Positions 34,143 to 43,415 of a stretch of DNA of 64,000 bases are shown here, one piece after another. A program made the position numbers and the translations under genes. Within the stretch, counting starts at the first letter, position 1. The number at the start of each line of letters is the position of its first letter. The stretch lies in contig MHBL01000423.1 of assembly GCA_001803235.1 (NCBI GenBank), forward strand, positions 1 through 64,000, read 5' to 3'. A model generated the notes under the pieces. The model was not told the DNA's origin and did no database searches. It worked only from the letters and a program-made list of their open reading frames with translations. Source of the stretch: Lentisphaerae bacterium RIFOXYA12_64_32. Lineage in GTDB: Bacteria > Verrucomicrobiota > Lentisphaeria > Oligosphaerales > YB12-FULL-65-16.

Positions 34143-34283
34143 CCGACGATCCCGACGATCCCGACGATCTCGACGATCCCGACGATCCCGACGATCCCGA
34201 CGATCCCGACGATCCCGACGATCCCGACGATCTCGACGATCTCGACGATCTCGATGATCTCGATGATCTCGATGATCTCGATC
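34143..34283. repeat. Nine-base tandem array (CGACGATCC)n
   Basis: About 15-16 head-to-tail copies of a 9-base unit, CGACGATCC passing into CGACGATCT and then CGATGATCT toward the 3' end. The array ends 31 bases upstream of the start codon at 34315. The gradient of variants suggests step-wise expansion. Because the period is a multiple of three, every frame is open and gives meaningless repetitive peptides. Confidence 0.95.
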
Positions 34284-34314
34284 CGCATTCCAGCAATCAC
34301 AACGGAGGACGGAC

Positions 34315-35499
34315 ATGCCGAAGCCTGCATGGACGAAGGTGAAGGTGTCCGCGGCGGCGCTGGACAAACTGGCCCCGGCAGAGCGGCAGATCCGCGAGTT
34401 TGTCGAGACACACATGGTGGACGAGTGCGGCCTGGTGTACTCGTTCATGAACGCGAAGACCGTGAAGCCGTGGACGGACGCGGAACTGAAGGCATACAAC
34501 CTTCGGCCGGTCTGCCACCCGAACGTCAACAACCCCGCCGAGTACTACGCCTACGAGAACTCACTGATGGGCACCGGCGAATACGCCGCCAGTCAAGTGG
34601 CACGGTTTGAGACCACCGGTGACGGCGAAGCGCTGGGCACGGCCGCGCACCAGGTCAGCGCCATGATGCAGGTCTTCTACCAGGGAGAACTGTTTGAGAA
34701 AGGGTTTCTGCCCAAGCCGTTCGGCGGTATCCGCAAGTGCGCGTACTCCCACGAACTGAGCCCGGACCAGCACATCAAGACGTTGGTGGCACTGCGCGCC
34801 TACCAGCGGCACGCGCCGCCGTCGCAGAAACGGCGCATCGACGAGTACATCGTAGCGCTGGCCGACTACCACCAGGCGCGCGGCTTCATCCATCCGCGGC
34901 GCGAGTCGTTTGTGGTGACACCGGAGAACCGGCCGCACCACATTTGCATCCTGGTCCCGGTCCTGATGTGCGCCTACAACATCACCGGTGACGCCAAGTA
35001 CAAGGATGCGCTGTCGCGGTTCAACGCGATCATGGACGACTACGCCGCCGGCAAGTTCGAGGCGCACTTCAACCTGGCGGCACTGATGATCGAAGGGTAT
35101 CATCTGGCCATCTGCGAAGGACTCGACGACGAGCGGCTCCGGATCGCCATCCGCAAGCTGTGGGAGGCGCATGTGGAGTTTGTCCTCGACGACGGGCTGG
35201 GGTACGTCGACAAGGAGCGCACGAAGAAGTCATCCGAATCCCTGCGCCTGGCCGGCCTGGCGCCGCTGGTGGACCAGTATTTCCCGGACCTCAATGCGTG
35301 CCAGCTCGGGCTGTTCCTGCTGCAGAAGAACACCGATCCGCAGCGCATGCTGTACATCAACGAAACCGCCAAGCCGATGGACTACCACGGGCCGTTGGCG
35401 GAAAGCATCTGCGAGCTGGCGGTGGCGAGCTGGTTGCTGGGTTACTGGCGCCTGCGTGCGCGCCGAGCGCCGCGCGCTGGCTGTGGTGCCCGAAAGTAG
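34315..35499 (+). CDS. Conserved-looking protein of unknown function, possible alpha/alpha toroid
   Basis: 394 residues without a signal peptide. Helical segments with aromatic and His-rich turns (AYENSLMGTGEYAASQVARF, KCAYSHELSPDQHIKTLVAL, HHICILVPVLMCAYNITGD, AKYKDALSRFNAIMDD, FNLAALMIEGYHLAICEGL, ESICELAVASWLLGYW) recur about every 50 residues, as in (alpha/alpha)6 toroid glycoside hydrolases or lyases. No catalytic motif is identified. ATG 34315 has GGAGGAC just upstream, 31 bases after the 9-base array. Repeat-length changes could affect its expression (inference). Confidence 0.7.
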   Translation: MPKPAWTKVKVSAAALDKLAPAERQIREFVETHMVDECGLVYSFMNAKTVKPWTDAELKAYNLRPVCHPNVNNPAEYYAYENSLMGTGEYAASQVARFETTGDGEALGTAAHQVSAMMQVFYQGELFEKGFLPKPFGGIRKCAYSHELSPDQHIKTLVALRAYQRHAPPSQKRRIDEYIVALADYHQARGFIHPRRESFVVTPENRPHHICILVPVLMCAYNITGDAKYKDALSRFNAIMDDYAAGKFEAHFNLAALMIEGYHLAICEGLDDERLRIAIRKLWEAHVEFVLDDGLGYVDKERTKKSSESLRLAGLAPLVDQYFPDLNACQLGLFLLQKNTDPQRMLYINETAKPMDYHGPLAESICELAVASWLLGYWRLRARRAPRAGCGARK

Positions 35500-35553
35500 T
35501 CCGCCAGAGGGCCCGCCTCGCCTCGTGCCAAAGGACCATCGCGGTGGGGCCGG

Positions 35554-35590
35554 GTGCTGCGTCAGCGCCCCCCGGCACGGTCGCCCCGGA
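35554..35590. repeat. Partial repeat A end (reverse orientation)
   Basis: GTGCTGCGTCAGCGCCCCCC matches, in reverse, the GGGGGGCGCTGACGCA.CAC end of repeat A. It fills the space between two convergent genes. Confidence 0.6.
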
Positions 35591-37873
35591 TCACCTATCT
35601 ACGGTAACCCCTGTTGGGACGCGCACTTGGCCGTCGTCCTGCCACTCCACCGCGAGCGTCCCGTGCGGGCCCAGAATCTGGGCCCTCTTCTCGGTGTGCG
35701 GGCCGAAGTGCAGCGGCTTCAGGCGCACGCCCGTGCCGGTCAGGGTTGCCTGCCACAGCGAGCTCTGCAGCCACGGCAGCGGGTGGGCTGACGTGGCGAT
35801 ACCGTGGTCGCCGCTGGCGCCCGGGTTGGCGGCGTAGCTCTCGGCCCAGGCGTCGAGGTAGGCAGGGTCGCCGAACCGCAGCGTGCAGTAGCCCAGGAGC
35901 CGGGCCAGGGAATTCTGGTGCCACATCGCAGGCCCGGGGCCAGGCAGTTCCCACCAGGCATCCTTGCCGCCGTAGTACCGGCGCTTGCCGTCGAAATCGT
36001 GCTGGTAGCTCCACCCCATGACGCCGTTGTGGCTGAACCGTTCCTGCATGAGCCAGTCGGCAAACCGCTTGACGGTCTGCGTCAGCGCGGCGTCGGCCGG
36101 GAACAATTCCAGGTAGTCGAGGACCCCGTCGGTGGCCATGAGCCCCATCCACGGCTTGCTGATGTAGGCGGCGAACTGGTGCAGGCCCGAGCCGCCCGCC
36201 TGGTCTCCAAAACTGCCGTTCGGCCGCTGCGAATGGTGCACCATCGTGGCGCCCTCGTGGGCCATGCGGCGGTAGTGCTCGTCGGCGAAGTAGCGGTAGA
36301 GCATGACGGCGCTGCGCACGTACTTGGCGTCGCGGCCGATGGCCAGACGCGGCCACGAGTTCTTCTGCAGCCAGTGCGCGTTGTCCACGACCGCCTGTGC
36401 CGATTCGATCAAGTACGGGTCGCCAGTCTCGAGGTAGGCGGCAATGCAGGCCAGAACGCGGTTCATGGGCTGCGCGAAAGCGTGCCCGGCGAAGCCGTGC
36501 ATGCGCACCAGCTTCGCGGCATGATCGATGGCGACATCGGTGAAGTGCCAGGCCGCGCGCGTGGCCAGTTCGTACAGCTCCGCGTCACCGGTGCGCCAGG
36601 CGAGCAGGAACAGCGCCCATGGCGCCTCGCCTTCCCACCCGGCCTCACTGCGGCCGCAATCCTCAGGCAGCGGTTTGGCGTTGCCGTACCGGGGCAGTGC
36701 ACCGTCCTCGAAACCGCCGCGGACGATGGTGGTGCGGGCGCAGTCACGGCAGGCGTCCAGGGTCTGGTCATAGGCATTGGAGACCGGCAGGAGCGGCGCG
36801 GCGTGGAATTCTTCGCACACGCCGTACCACCATGCCGGGGCGAGGTAGCGCGCCACCCGCGGCGAGCGGTCGGACAGGCTGAACGAGAACCGCAGCGTCC
36901 GGGCGACGCCGCGCGGGAACAGCCGTTGCGTCGAGTGGCAGATGAAGGGGTCGCCCTGGACTTCCCGGGCCCATGAGCCGCTGAACAGTTCCACCCCCTC
37001 GTACGGCTGCCAGACGACGAAGCCGTCCGCCGTGTCGATGCGGCCCGGTTGTGCGGGGGTCGCCAGGCGCGCGGCGGCGGTCGCGTCAAACCGGACGCCC
37101 CCCAGTTCGAAGCCCGTGCACTGTCCGGTCCACGACCCCGCCAGAGCGCCCAGGTCCGGCAGTGTTGTTCCCACACGGATGCCGATGACGGGCACCACGT
37201 CTTCGAGGTCGGCGCCGTCGTCGAAGAACTTGCTGTTGATGTGATGGGCAAAGACCTCGCAGACGCCGTTCACGTGGAGCCGTGCGAAGATGTGTCCGTT
37301 CAACCAGTTGTGGTGGTGGAGGAACGGGTTCGAGTAGCCGGCGGCCAGCGTGTGCTCGTCGCGGCCATAGGGCAGGCGCGGAATGGCACCGCCCATTTCA
37401 ACCACCCGGCAGGCGGGGGTGTCTTCAAGCACGACCAACCGGCAGCATTCCCACCAGTGCACCTCGCCGCGGAACCGCAGGCCCATGGCGAGCCCCAGTG
37501 ACTTGCCGCCCCAGCGAATGCGCAGCAGATGACGCTCCCACATCAACTCCTCGTCCGTGCAGCGTGCGAACACCTCGCTGTCGGCCGCCGGCGGGGCGGT
37601 TGCCGGTGAAACCTGGGGCGTAAGGCTGAGGTGTTCCGGCGCGGTGTTGGCGCCGTCGGCGATCATGAGCAATCGGCGCGGTCGGCCCTGGAGTTCGCCC
37701 GGCCACTGCCCGAGTTCTTTCACGTACGTTGGCTTCCCCCCGAGCCCAAGCGGTGCCGCTCCCATGCGCGGCCAGGGCAGAGACAGGGCCCAAACACCGG
37801 CGGGCGAGGCGTCCCCGAGCCGGTGCAGTGGCAGGCTTTCGAGGTAGGGGCTGAGGAGGTTGGCAGAACTCAT
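35591..37873 (-). CDS. Large protein of unknown function with beta N-terminus and toroid-like C-terminal half
   Basis: 760 residues, no signal peptide. Residues 1-370 are beta-rich (GLAMGLRFRGEVHWWECCRL, FLHHHNWLNGHIFARLHV, FELGGVRFDATAAARL), like the sandwich domains in front of many glycoside hydrolases. Residues ~370-720 are helical with aromatic/His/Asp turns (LVRMHGFAGHAFAQPMNRVL, YHSQRPNGSFGDQAGGSG-type segment, HDFDGKRRYYGGKDAWWELP). ATG 37873 follows GGGAG; the frame continues upstream only through non-coding repeat sequence. It is convergent with the previous toroid-like gene. Polysaccharide degradation is plausible but unproven. Confidence 0.72.
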   Translation of the reverse strand: MSSANLLSPYLESLPLHRLGDASPAGVWALSLPWPRMGAAPLGLGGKPTYVKELGQWPGELQGRPRRLLMIADGANTAPEHLSLTPQVSPATAPPAADSEVFARCTDEELMWERHLLRIRWGGKSLGLAMGLRFRGEVHWWECCRLVVLEDTPACRVVEMGGAIPRLPYGRDEHTLAAGYSNPFLHHHNWLNGHIFARLHVNGVCEVFAHHINSKFFDDGADLEDVVPVIGIRVGTTLPDLGALAGSWTGQCTGFELGGVRFDATAAARLATPAQPGRIDTADGFVVWQPYEGVELFSGSWAREVQGDPFICHSTQRLFPRGVARTLRFSFSLSDRSPRVARYLAPAWWYGVCEEFHAAPLLPVSNAYDQTLDACRDCARTTIVRGGFEDGALPRYGNAKPLPEDCGRSEAGWEGEAPWALFLLAWRTGDAELYELATRAAWHFTDVAIDHAAKLVRMHGFAGHAFAQPMNRVLACIAAYLETGDPYLIESAQAVVDNAHWLQKNSWPRLAIGRDAKYVRSAVMLYRYFADEHYRRMAHEGATMVHHSQRPNGSFGDQAGGSGLHQFAAYISKPWMGLMATDGVLDYLELFPADAALTQTVKRFADWLMQERFSHNGVMGWSYQHDFDGKRRYYGGKDAWWELPGPGPAMWHQNSLARLLGYCTLRFGDPAYLDAWAESYAANPGASGDHGIATSAHPLPWLQSSLWQATLTGTGVRLKPLHFGPHTEKRAQILGPHGTLAVEWQDDGQVRVPTGVTVDR

Positions 37874-38111
37874 GGCGCACTCCCTTCGCGGCCGCACATC
37901 GGAAACGCCACCGTTCACGGCGCACGCACTGTCTCGCGCGCCCTCGCAGGTCCGCGGGACCTGCCTGGCACAACGGTGCAAACAGTCAAATCTGGACTTG
38001 CCTGCCGGGAAATCAAGCGGGACGCCGACGTGCGCACGACAGTCATGGGCGCCAAATCCCGTCGGGGAGGGACGCACCAACGCCTCTCAGGTTCTCGGCG
38101 ACGTCACCCGA

Positions 38112-38240
38112 TGGAGTGCGGTGGCAAGTCCGCCACGGGCGGCGCGACACCGCTTTGGCTGAGGCGCACTGCACGCGCGACGTACTCCAGCCAAAGCGGC
38201 GTCGCATGGGCGCTCACTCGCCCTCTGCCGCCGCACTCCA
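38112..38240. repeat. Nested palindromic element (repeat F)
   Basis: Outer arms TGGAGTGCGGTGGCA (38112-38126) and TGCCGCCGCACTCCA (38226-38240) enclose inner arms GCGACACCGCTTTGGCTG (38144-38161) and CAGCCAAAGCGGCGTCGC (38188-38205). Elements of this look recur in PVC genomes as far as I recall, often miscalled as ORFs starting MECGG. It lies in a 645-base gap (37874-38518) otherwise holding only the promoter candidate below. Confidence 0.8.
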
Positions 38241-38394
38241 CACACCGCTACCGGTGGCCACGGTCCGCCGCGGTGCCAACGAATCTGCCGAGAACGACGG
38301 ACACGCAGCGCAGGAGAACCTTGGGAGCATTGGGGGACGCGCCGGCCGGAAACCGGCGCCTCTCCAGGCCCGTTCGCAACATCTTCCGCGCGTC

Positions 38395-38424
38395 TTGCCG
38401 GTCCGGCCTGCCGGGGAGTACATT
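38395..38424 (+). promoter_or_regulatory. Candidate sigma70 promoter of the three-module protein
   Basis: TTGCCG at 38395-38400 and TACATT at 38419-38424 with an 18-base spacer, about 95 bases before the start codon. TACATTACCG(A/C) also occurs near 26590, without a gene downstream on that strand. Confidence 0.4.
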
Positions 38425-38518
38425 ACCGCTACGTTTCAGGCGGACCGTGGCGGTTGCCGTCGGGGGGGGGGCAACCGTGCAGCGTGCCGGGTGGTGGCGT
38501 AGCAGGGGAGATCGTTCC

Positions 38519-41500
38519 ATGCGACGAGGGGACTCGAGTTTGCCCGCACGGGGCGGCGGTTGGCCCCGGCGACTGACGCGCGGCTTGGCGGTGTGGCTGA
38601 TGGCTGCGGCCATGGCCGCCAGCGTTGTCGATTCCGCGCGGAGCCAGGGACCCGCCCCGGAGTCTGAGCGCATCAACGCCGTGCTTACCCGGATCCGGCT
38701 CCCGGAGCAACCGACGGAACAGGCGGTGCTCGAGTATGTTGTGGCCGTCCTGCAGGCCGCCAGCGGCCGGTACAGTCTGACACCCTACGATGCCGAAGTC
38801 CTGCTTCTAGCCAAGGTTGGTCCGAGCCACCTCGGGCTTCTCCTCGACCTCATCGAGTACGACACCTGCGGGCTGAGTTTTCCCCTGATCAACGCCGTTT
38901 CGCTGGTCGCGACCTCGCAGCACAAGACCCGTGTCATTGAGGTGCTGCGCACGCGCCCCGACCTGGCCGACGTGGTGTTCGACCGGGGGTGGGCCGCGGA
39001 CGCCCACGACACGCTGGTCGCACTGCTGGCCGACGAACGCAGGGCTGAGGAGACTGGGGCCACAGGACTTCTCCAGCGCTGCGCCGAGCTGCACGACCCG
39101 CGGCTCGTCCCGCTGCTCCTGAAGCGGCTGGCCGTCTCTGGCGCGCCCGACGAGATTGTCGCGGCACTGAGCGGAACGCCAGGCCTGGACCTGGCCGGTG
39201 CCGTGCGGACGGCCTGGGACGCGGCGCTAGCCGGCGAGGCCGACGCGCCGCTCCAGAGATGGAAGCGACTGCGTATCGCCGGGCTGGCGCTCGAGTACGG
39301 CGACGCCCGCGCGCTGGAGTACCTGGTTCAGGACCTGGCCGTTAGAGCCGAACGCACAGGTGAGTCATCCGCTACCACGGACTATGAGGCGGAGCGGCAG
39401 TACCGGAAGATCGTGCGGCACACGGGCGTCGCCGAGACCGGCTGGCGTCTCCTGGCCTGGTGGGATGCCAATCGCGAGCGTGCCGCATGGGACAAGAGCG
39501 AGAAGCGCTTCGTTCCCCGAGCCGGACAGGCTTGGGCGTCTATCCCGGAACCGGCGCCTGGCACGGGGCAGACAGCAGCGCGTCCCGACGCGGGAGACGC
39601 GAAGCAGGCAACAGAGAAAACCGCAACCGGCCACGCTGCCCTGCTGAGTGTCAGAATAGGCGCGACCCCAAACGCGGCCGAGGCTCGGGAGTACGTATGC
39701 CGTATTCTCGAGTTGGCAGAGACGCACGGACTGTGGAACGATCCCGTGTCCGATCCGCTGGTACGGTTCCTGGCGCGGGTCGGTTCGGCCAACACCGAGG
39801 TGCTTCTGGACGCCGCTGAGGGCACGGCGGACCCGCTGCCGGGCGAACATCTGCTGGCCGCGGCAGGGTTGATCGCGCTCGAGAAGCACAAGGACCGGAT
39901 CGTCGCACTGCTGCCGCGGCATCCCGGCGCTGCCGCAGCGGTGGTGCTCGACCGCGATTGGACCGCCGCAGCGCGGCCGGTCATCCCGCAGTTGCTGGCC
40001 GGTGAAGAGACGGTGCTGAGTGAAATGCCCAGGGACGTTCTCCGACTTGCGGCTTCCTGTGCGGACCCTGCACTTTATCCGGCATTGCTCGACGGCCTGA
40101 AGAACAGCTTGTCACCGGGCGAAGCCTATGAATGCATCCGGCGCCTGCCAGGGATCGAACCCGCTTTGGGAGAAGCTATCTGCAAGACGTGGGACGCGGT
40201 CGCATCGCAGACGGGTGCGCCGGATATCTCGCGCCGGGTCGCCTTGGCTGCGCTGGCGCTGACCTACGGCCGGGTGTCGGCGCTGGATTTTCTCATCCAC
40301 TGGCTGGCACGGGAAGAACCGGATCCCGGCCTGTTCTCCGAGTGGCGGCTGCGGGAGTTGGGCCACGCCATCGTCCGGCACACCGACGCGATCGGCACGG
40401 TGCCTGAGTTGCTGGACTGGTACGAGTCGAACCGCGACCGCCTGACCTGGGACCCGATCGAGAAACGCTTCCTCTCCCGAGGTGCGGCCACGGTGAGTCG
40501 AGTCGGCAGGGGCGCATCGGCACCATCGGGACCGGCGCCGCTACCGCCGTCGCTGCAGGAATTGGTGAAGATCGGGTTCCCCAAACCAGCGACGGATGCC
40601 GCCCTGAGCGAGTTTGCGGCGGCGGTACTGCGGGTAAAGGTCAGCTCCACGGCGACCGACAACGCGGTAGGATGGGGGCTGGACTCGACGGCGAGGAAGG
40701 TCCTCTTGGCCAAAGTCGGAGGCGAACGCGTGGATATGCTTCTCGACCTGCTTGGGCGGAATTGGGACGAGCGCCGCGCCATCGATGTCCCGGCAGTGCC
40801 CCCGCAACCGGGCGACGGGGCGGGAAACGCATCGGACCTCAAGGCGTTTGCCGGCGTGTTCCGCGGCGGCGCTGCCGCCGTAGGGCGCGCGGTGACCCCG
40901 ATAGCGAGCACGCTGAGGTTGGGCCCCGGCAACGGGGAACCGGCAACGGCGAAAGATGTGGACACAGAGGTCGGACCTGAGACGGAAGGGACGATGCGAT
41001 CTCCGGCCGAGTCGTTGGTGCCGGTCATCGACTGCTTGGCAACGGAGGCACACAAGACGCAAATCTTGAAGGTGCTCGAACGGGAAGAGAGTCTGATCTG
41101 GGTCGTGTTGGCCCACGGCTGGGAGAGCGATGCAAGAGAGATTGTGGCGGCCAAACTCCGCAACCACCCCGCCGAGGCGCCCCAGAGCCTGTACCTCGAC
41201 CCGGGCTGGATCGAGGCGGCGGTGCAATTGCGCGATCCACAGACATACGAGGACCTGAAGTGGTGGCTGGTGTATGGCTGGGGTAAAGCCAACACCTATG
41301 CCTTGCTGCGCACGGTGCCCGACTTGGACCTTAACGCCCCGACGATCACGGCAGCATGGCGGCGCCTGATCGCCGACGCCGGGGGACTGGCGCAGGCACT
41401 GCAGGCCCCCGACAGACAGGAAGTGACTGGCGTCGCAATGCTGGCGGCGCGGCAAGGAAACAAGAACGCCGTGAACTGCCTGTTCCGCATTTTGAAGGAG

Positions 41501-41668
41501 TCACACGATGCGCAGGACAGCAACATGGAGGAACTCCGATTCGCGCTCGTGCGTTTGACCCCGGCTCGGGGCACCGATGCCGAAATGCTGCGCTGGCACG
41601 CGGCCAACCGCGGCCGACTCGTGTTCGACAGGACCACGAAGCAGTTCAACGTCCGGGCCAGCGAGTGA
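38519..41668 (+). CDS. Giant secreted protein with three repeated ~300-residue modules
   Basis: 1049 residues with a Tat/Sec-like signal (RRLTRGLAVWLMAAAMAASV, preceded by Arg residues). Three homologous modules start near residues 52, 374 and 682. Each opens with a helix pair ending LLLAKVG / RFLARVG / VLLAKVG and a LLDLIE / LLDAAE / LLDLLG step, and each closes with a W-x2-N-R motif: WWDANRERAAWDKSEKRFV, WYESNRDRLTWDPIEKRFL and WHAANRGRLVFDRTTKQFN. In between are HEAT-like helical stretches (RVALAALALTYGRVSALDFL). The modules are well diverged, so the triplication is old. ATG 38519 has GGGGAG nine bases upstream. Helical-repeat scaffolding in the periplasm is a guess; no family was recognised. 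Confidence 0.75.
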   Translation: MRRGDSSLPARGGGWPRRLTRGLAVWLMAAAMAASVVDSARSQGPAPESERINAVLTRIRLPEQPTEQAVLEYVVAVLQAASGRYSLTPYDAEVLLLAKVGPSHLGLLLDLIEYDTCGLSFPLINAVSLVATSQHKTRVIEVLRTRPDLADVVFDRGWAADAHDTLVALLADERRAEETGATGLLQRCAELHDPRLVPLLLKRLAVSGAPDEIVAALSGTPGLDLAGAVRTAWDAALAGEADAPLQRWKRLRIAGLALEYGDARALEYLVQDLAVRAERTGESSATTDYEAERQYRKIVRHTGVAETGWRLLAWWDANRERAAWDKSEKRFVPRAGQAWASIPEPAPGTGQTAARPDAGDAKQATEKTATGHAALLSVRIGATPNAAEAREYVCRILELAETHGLWNDPVSDPLVRFLARVGSANTEVLLDAAEGTADPLPGEHLLAAAGLIALEKHKDRIVALLPRHPGAAAAVVLDRDWTAAARPVIPQLLAGEETVLSEMPRDVLRLAASCADPALYPALLDGLKNSLSPGEAYECIRRLPGIEPALGEAICKTWDAVASQTGAPDISRRVALAALALTYGRVSALDFLIHWLAREEPDPGLFSEWRLRELGHAIVRHTDAIGTVPELLDWYESNRDRLTWDPIEKRFLSRGAATVSRVGRGASAPSGPAPLPPSLQELVKIGFPKPATDAALSEFAAAVLRVKVSSTATDNAVGWGLDSTARKVLLAKVGGERVDMLLDLLGRNWDERRAIDVPAVPPQPGDGAGNASDLKAFAGVFRGGAAAVGRAVTPIASTLRLGPGNGEPATAKDVDTEVGPETEGTMRSPAESLVPVIDCLATEAHKTQILKVLEREESLIWVVLAHGWESDAREIVAAKLRNHPAEAPQSLYLDPGWIEAAVQLRDPQTYEDLKWWLVYGWGKANTYALLRTVPDLDLNAPTITAAWRRLIADAGGLAQALQAPDRQEVTGVAMLAARQGNKNAVNCLFRILKESHDAQDSNMEELRFALVRLTPARGTDAEMLRWHAANRGRLVFDRTTKQFNVRASE

Positions 41669-41823
41669 TGAGGGAGAGGGATGAGGGGGCAAGGGGATGG
41701 GTGTTCTTCCTGGTGCATTCCGCGACCCTCCTGCAACCTCCAGCGGCGAATATAGTGCCGTTGGGCCGATGGGCACAACCGACTAAGCGGGCGAGCGGTA
41801 CTGCGTCATTCGCGGGCTGCGAC

Positions 41824-41964
41824 AGAGTGGCCGGAGCGGCTCGCTCCGGCGGTTGCGGGACCGAGCCGGTCCCGCCACTTTGCCAGAACGCCCTACCGGA
41901 CAGTGAGTAACGCCCTCACATGATCGAGCGCGTCCGCCCGGGAACCGCTGACGCAGCACGACGA
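41824..41964. repeat. Dispersed repeat A, copy 4
   Basis: GAGTGGCCGGAGCGGCTCGC, an extra GGGACCGAGCCGGTCCC hairpin, CGCCACTTTGCCAGAACGCC, AGTGAGTAACGCCCTCACAT and the CGCTGACGCAGCACG end. It lies in a 402-base gap between the three-module protein and the M20 peptidase. Confidence 0.88.
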
Positions 41965-41979
41965 GCGTGCGCCGGTGTC

Positions 41980-42009
41980 TTGGGTTCTGGCGCCGCTCGG
42001 GTGTATAGT
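41980..42009 (+). promoter_or_regulatory. Candidate promoter of the M20 peptidase
   Basis: TTGGGT at 41980-41985 and TATAGT at 42004-42009 with 18 bases between, 62 bases upstream of the start codon and just after repeat A. Confidence 0.4.
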
Positions 42010-42070
42010 TGCGGGCCGGTGTCCGCGATGGAGATGGACGAACTGCAATGACGACGACGGAGAAGCGCAG

Positions 42071-43219
42071 ATGAGTCTTGATGTGGTACACCTGCTGCAG
42101 GACCTGGTACGCATCGACAGCCGCAACACGCGCAGCATCCGCGACACGGGGCCGCGCGACACGGACGAAGAGCGGATGTCCGAGTTCCTGCGGCCGCTTC
42201 TGGTCGGCATGGAGTTCGAGGTCGCGGTGCAGTACGCCGCGCCGCGCCGGCCGCATGTGATTGCGCTCTTGCGCCGGGACGCGAAGCTTCCGATCCTGGC
42301 CTTCGAAGCGCACATGGACACGGTCGGGTTCGAAGGCATGACCATTCCCCCGCTCACACCAGAAGTCCGCGACGGACGGATGTACGGACGCGGCACGGCG
42401 GACACCAAAGGCAGCATGGCCGCCATGCTGGTGGCTCTGGACCAGTTGCGAACCGCGGATTTGCCGCTCAATCTGATGTTCATCGGGAGCTGCGCCGAGG
42501 AGACGGGCTGCGAGGGCGTGCCGCTGCTGGATCTCTCGCCCTGGCCCGTCAGCGGGATCATCGTCGGCGAACCGACCTCGAACCAGCCGGTGGTGGCGCA
42601 CAAGGCGCACGTGTGGTTCGACCTGGTGTGCACGGGCCGGGCCGCGCACGGCTCGCGCCCGGACGCCGGCGTCAACGCCATCTACCGCATGACCGACGTG
42701 ATCCAGTGGCTGCGCGCGGAGTTCATCCCGGAACTGGCCGGGCACGTGGCGGAAGGCTTTGCCGGTTCAACGCTCTCGGTCGACATCATCCAAGGCGGGC
42801 ACAAGGTGAACATCGTCCCGGACCGCTGCTCGATCTCCGTGGACGTACGCCTGGTGCCCACGGCACCCAGAGAAGACGAGATGCTGAAGTCACTGACGGC
42901 CCGGATCCGCACCGCGACGGGCGTGGACGTGACGGTCGCCAACGTGCACAGTTCACCGGGGCTCAGCATTGACCGCGGTTCGCCGCTGGTCAGAGCCCTC
43001 TGCGGCGCCATCGAGCTTCACGGCGACATCCCTGATGTCGGCGCCGTGAGCTACTGCACCGACGCGGGTGTGTTCGACCGCCAGGGCTACCCGGCGGTGG
43101 TCTTCGGCCCCGGCAGCATTCTGCAGGCGCACGCCGCCGAGGAGTTCATCGCCCTGGCCGAACTGCACCGTGCCGTCGACATCCTGACCGCCGCGGCACG
43201 CCGGTTCGCGACGGGGTGA
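42071..43219 (+). CDS. M20-family metallopeptidase/deacylase (ArgE/DapE type)
   Basis: A 382-residue di-zinc hydrolase. Metal ligands are readable in FEAHMDTVGF (His and the catalytic-network Asp), YGRGTADTKGSMAAML (bridging Asp), GSCAEETGCEG (catalytic Glu and metal Glu) and IIVGEPTSNQPV (Asp replaced by Glu, as in several members); the last ligand His is in ILQAHAAEEF. A dimerisation domain with RAAHGSRPDAGVNAIYRM lies in the middle. ATG 42071 has GGAG upstream. Whether the substrate is acetyl-ornithine, succinyl-DAP or a peptide cannot be told; no biosynthetic neighbours are present. Confidence 0.92.
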   Translation: MSLDVVHLLQDLVRIDSRNTRSIRDTGPRDTDEERMSEFLRPLLVGMEFEVAVQYAAPRRPHVIALLRRDAKLPILAFEAHMDTVGFEGMTIPPLTPEVRDGRMYGRGTADTKGSMAAMLVALDQLRTADLPLNLMFIGSCAEETGCEGVPLLDLSPWPVSGIIVGEPTSNQPVVAHKAHVWFDLVCTGRAAHGSRPDAGVNAIYRMTDVIQWLRAEFIPELAGHVAEGFAGSTLSVDIIQGGHKVNIVPDRCSISVDVRLVPTAPREDEMLKSLTARIRTATGVDVTVANVHSSPGLSIDRGSPLVRALCGAIELHGDIPDVGAVSYCTDAGVFDRQGYPAVVFGPGSILQAHAAEEFIALAELHRAVDILTAAARRFATG

Positions 43220-43259
43220 GGGACCCGGCTTCGCTCAGAAGCTACGCCTAGCGCCCAGT

Positions 43260-43371
43260 GGCTCGGCGCGTCCCGCGCCGAAGCGGAGTGCGTCGGCCGG
43301 TCCCCGGCCGAGGACCTCGGTCCGGGACGGCCCGAGGCACCCTGCTGCGGTCCCAGAGGTCCCGCGCCACT
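43260..43371. repeat. Dispersed repeat B, copy 3
   Basis: GGCTCGGCGCGTCCCGCGCC through GGCCGGTCCCCGGCC and CGGTCCGGGACGGCCCG to GCGGTCCCAGAGGTCCCGC; same orientation as copy 2. It lies between the stops of the M20 peptidase and the mutarotase. Confidence 0.88.
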
Positions 43372-43415
43372 GCCGCACTGTCGCCCGCTGAACCGCAGAA
43401 ACCCTGCACAGATCG

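Noticed and set aside
34143..34283. Possible CRISPR array in the tandem-repeat region
   Set aside because: The unit is 9 bases with no spacers, so it is a simple tandem array; no 25-40 base repeats with unique spacers were found anywhere in the window.
38119..38240. Short protein beginning MECGG
   Set aside because: It is the palindromic element F read as protein, not a gene.
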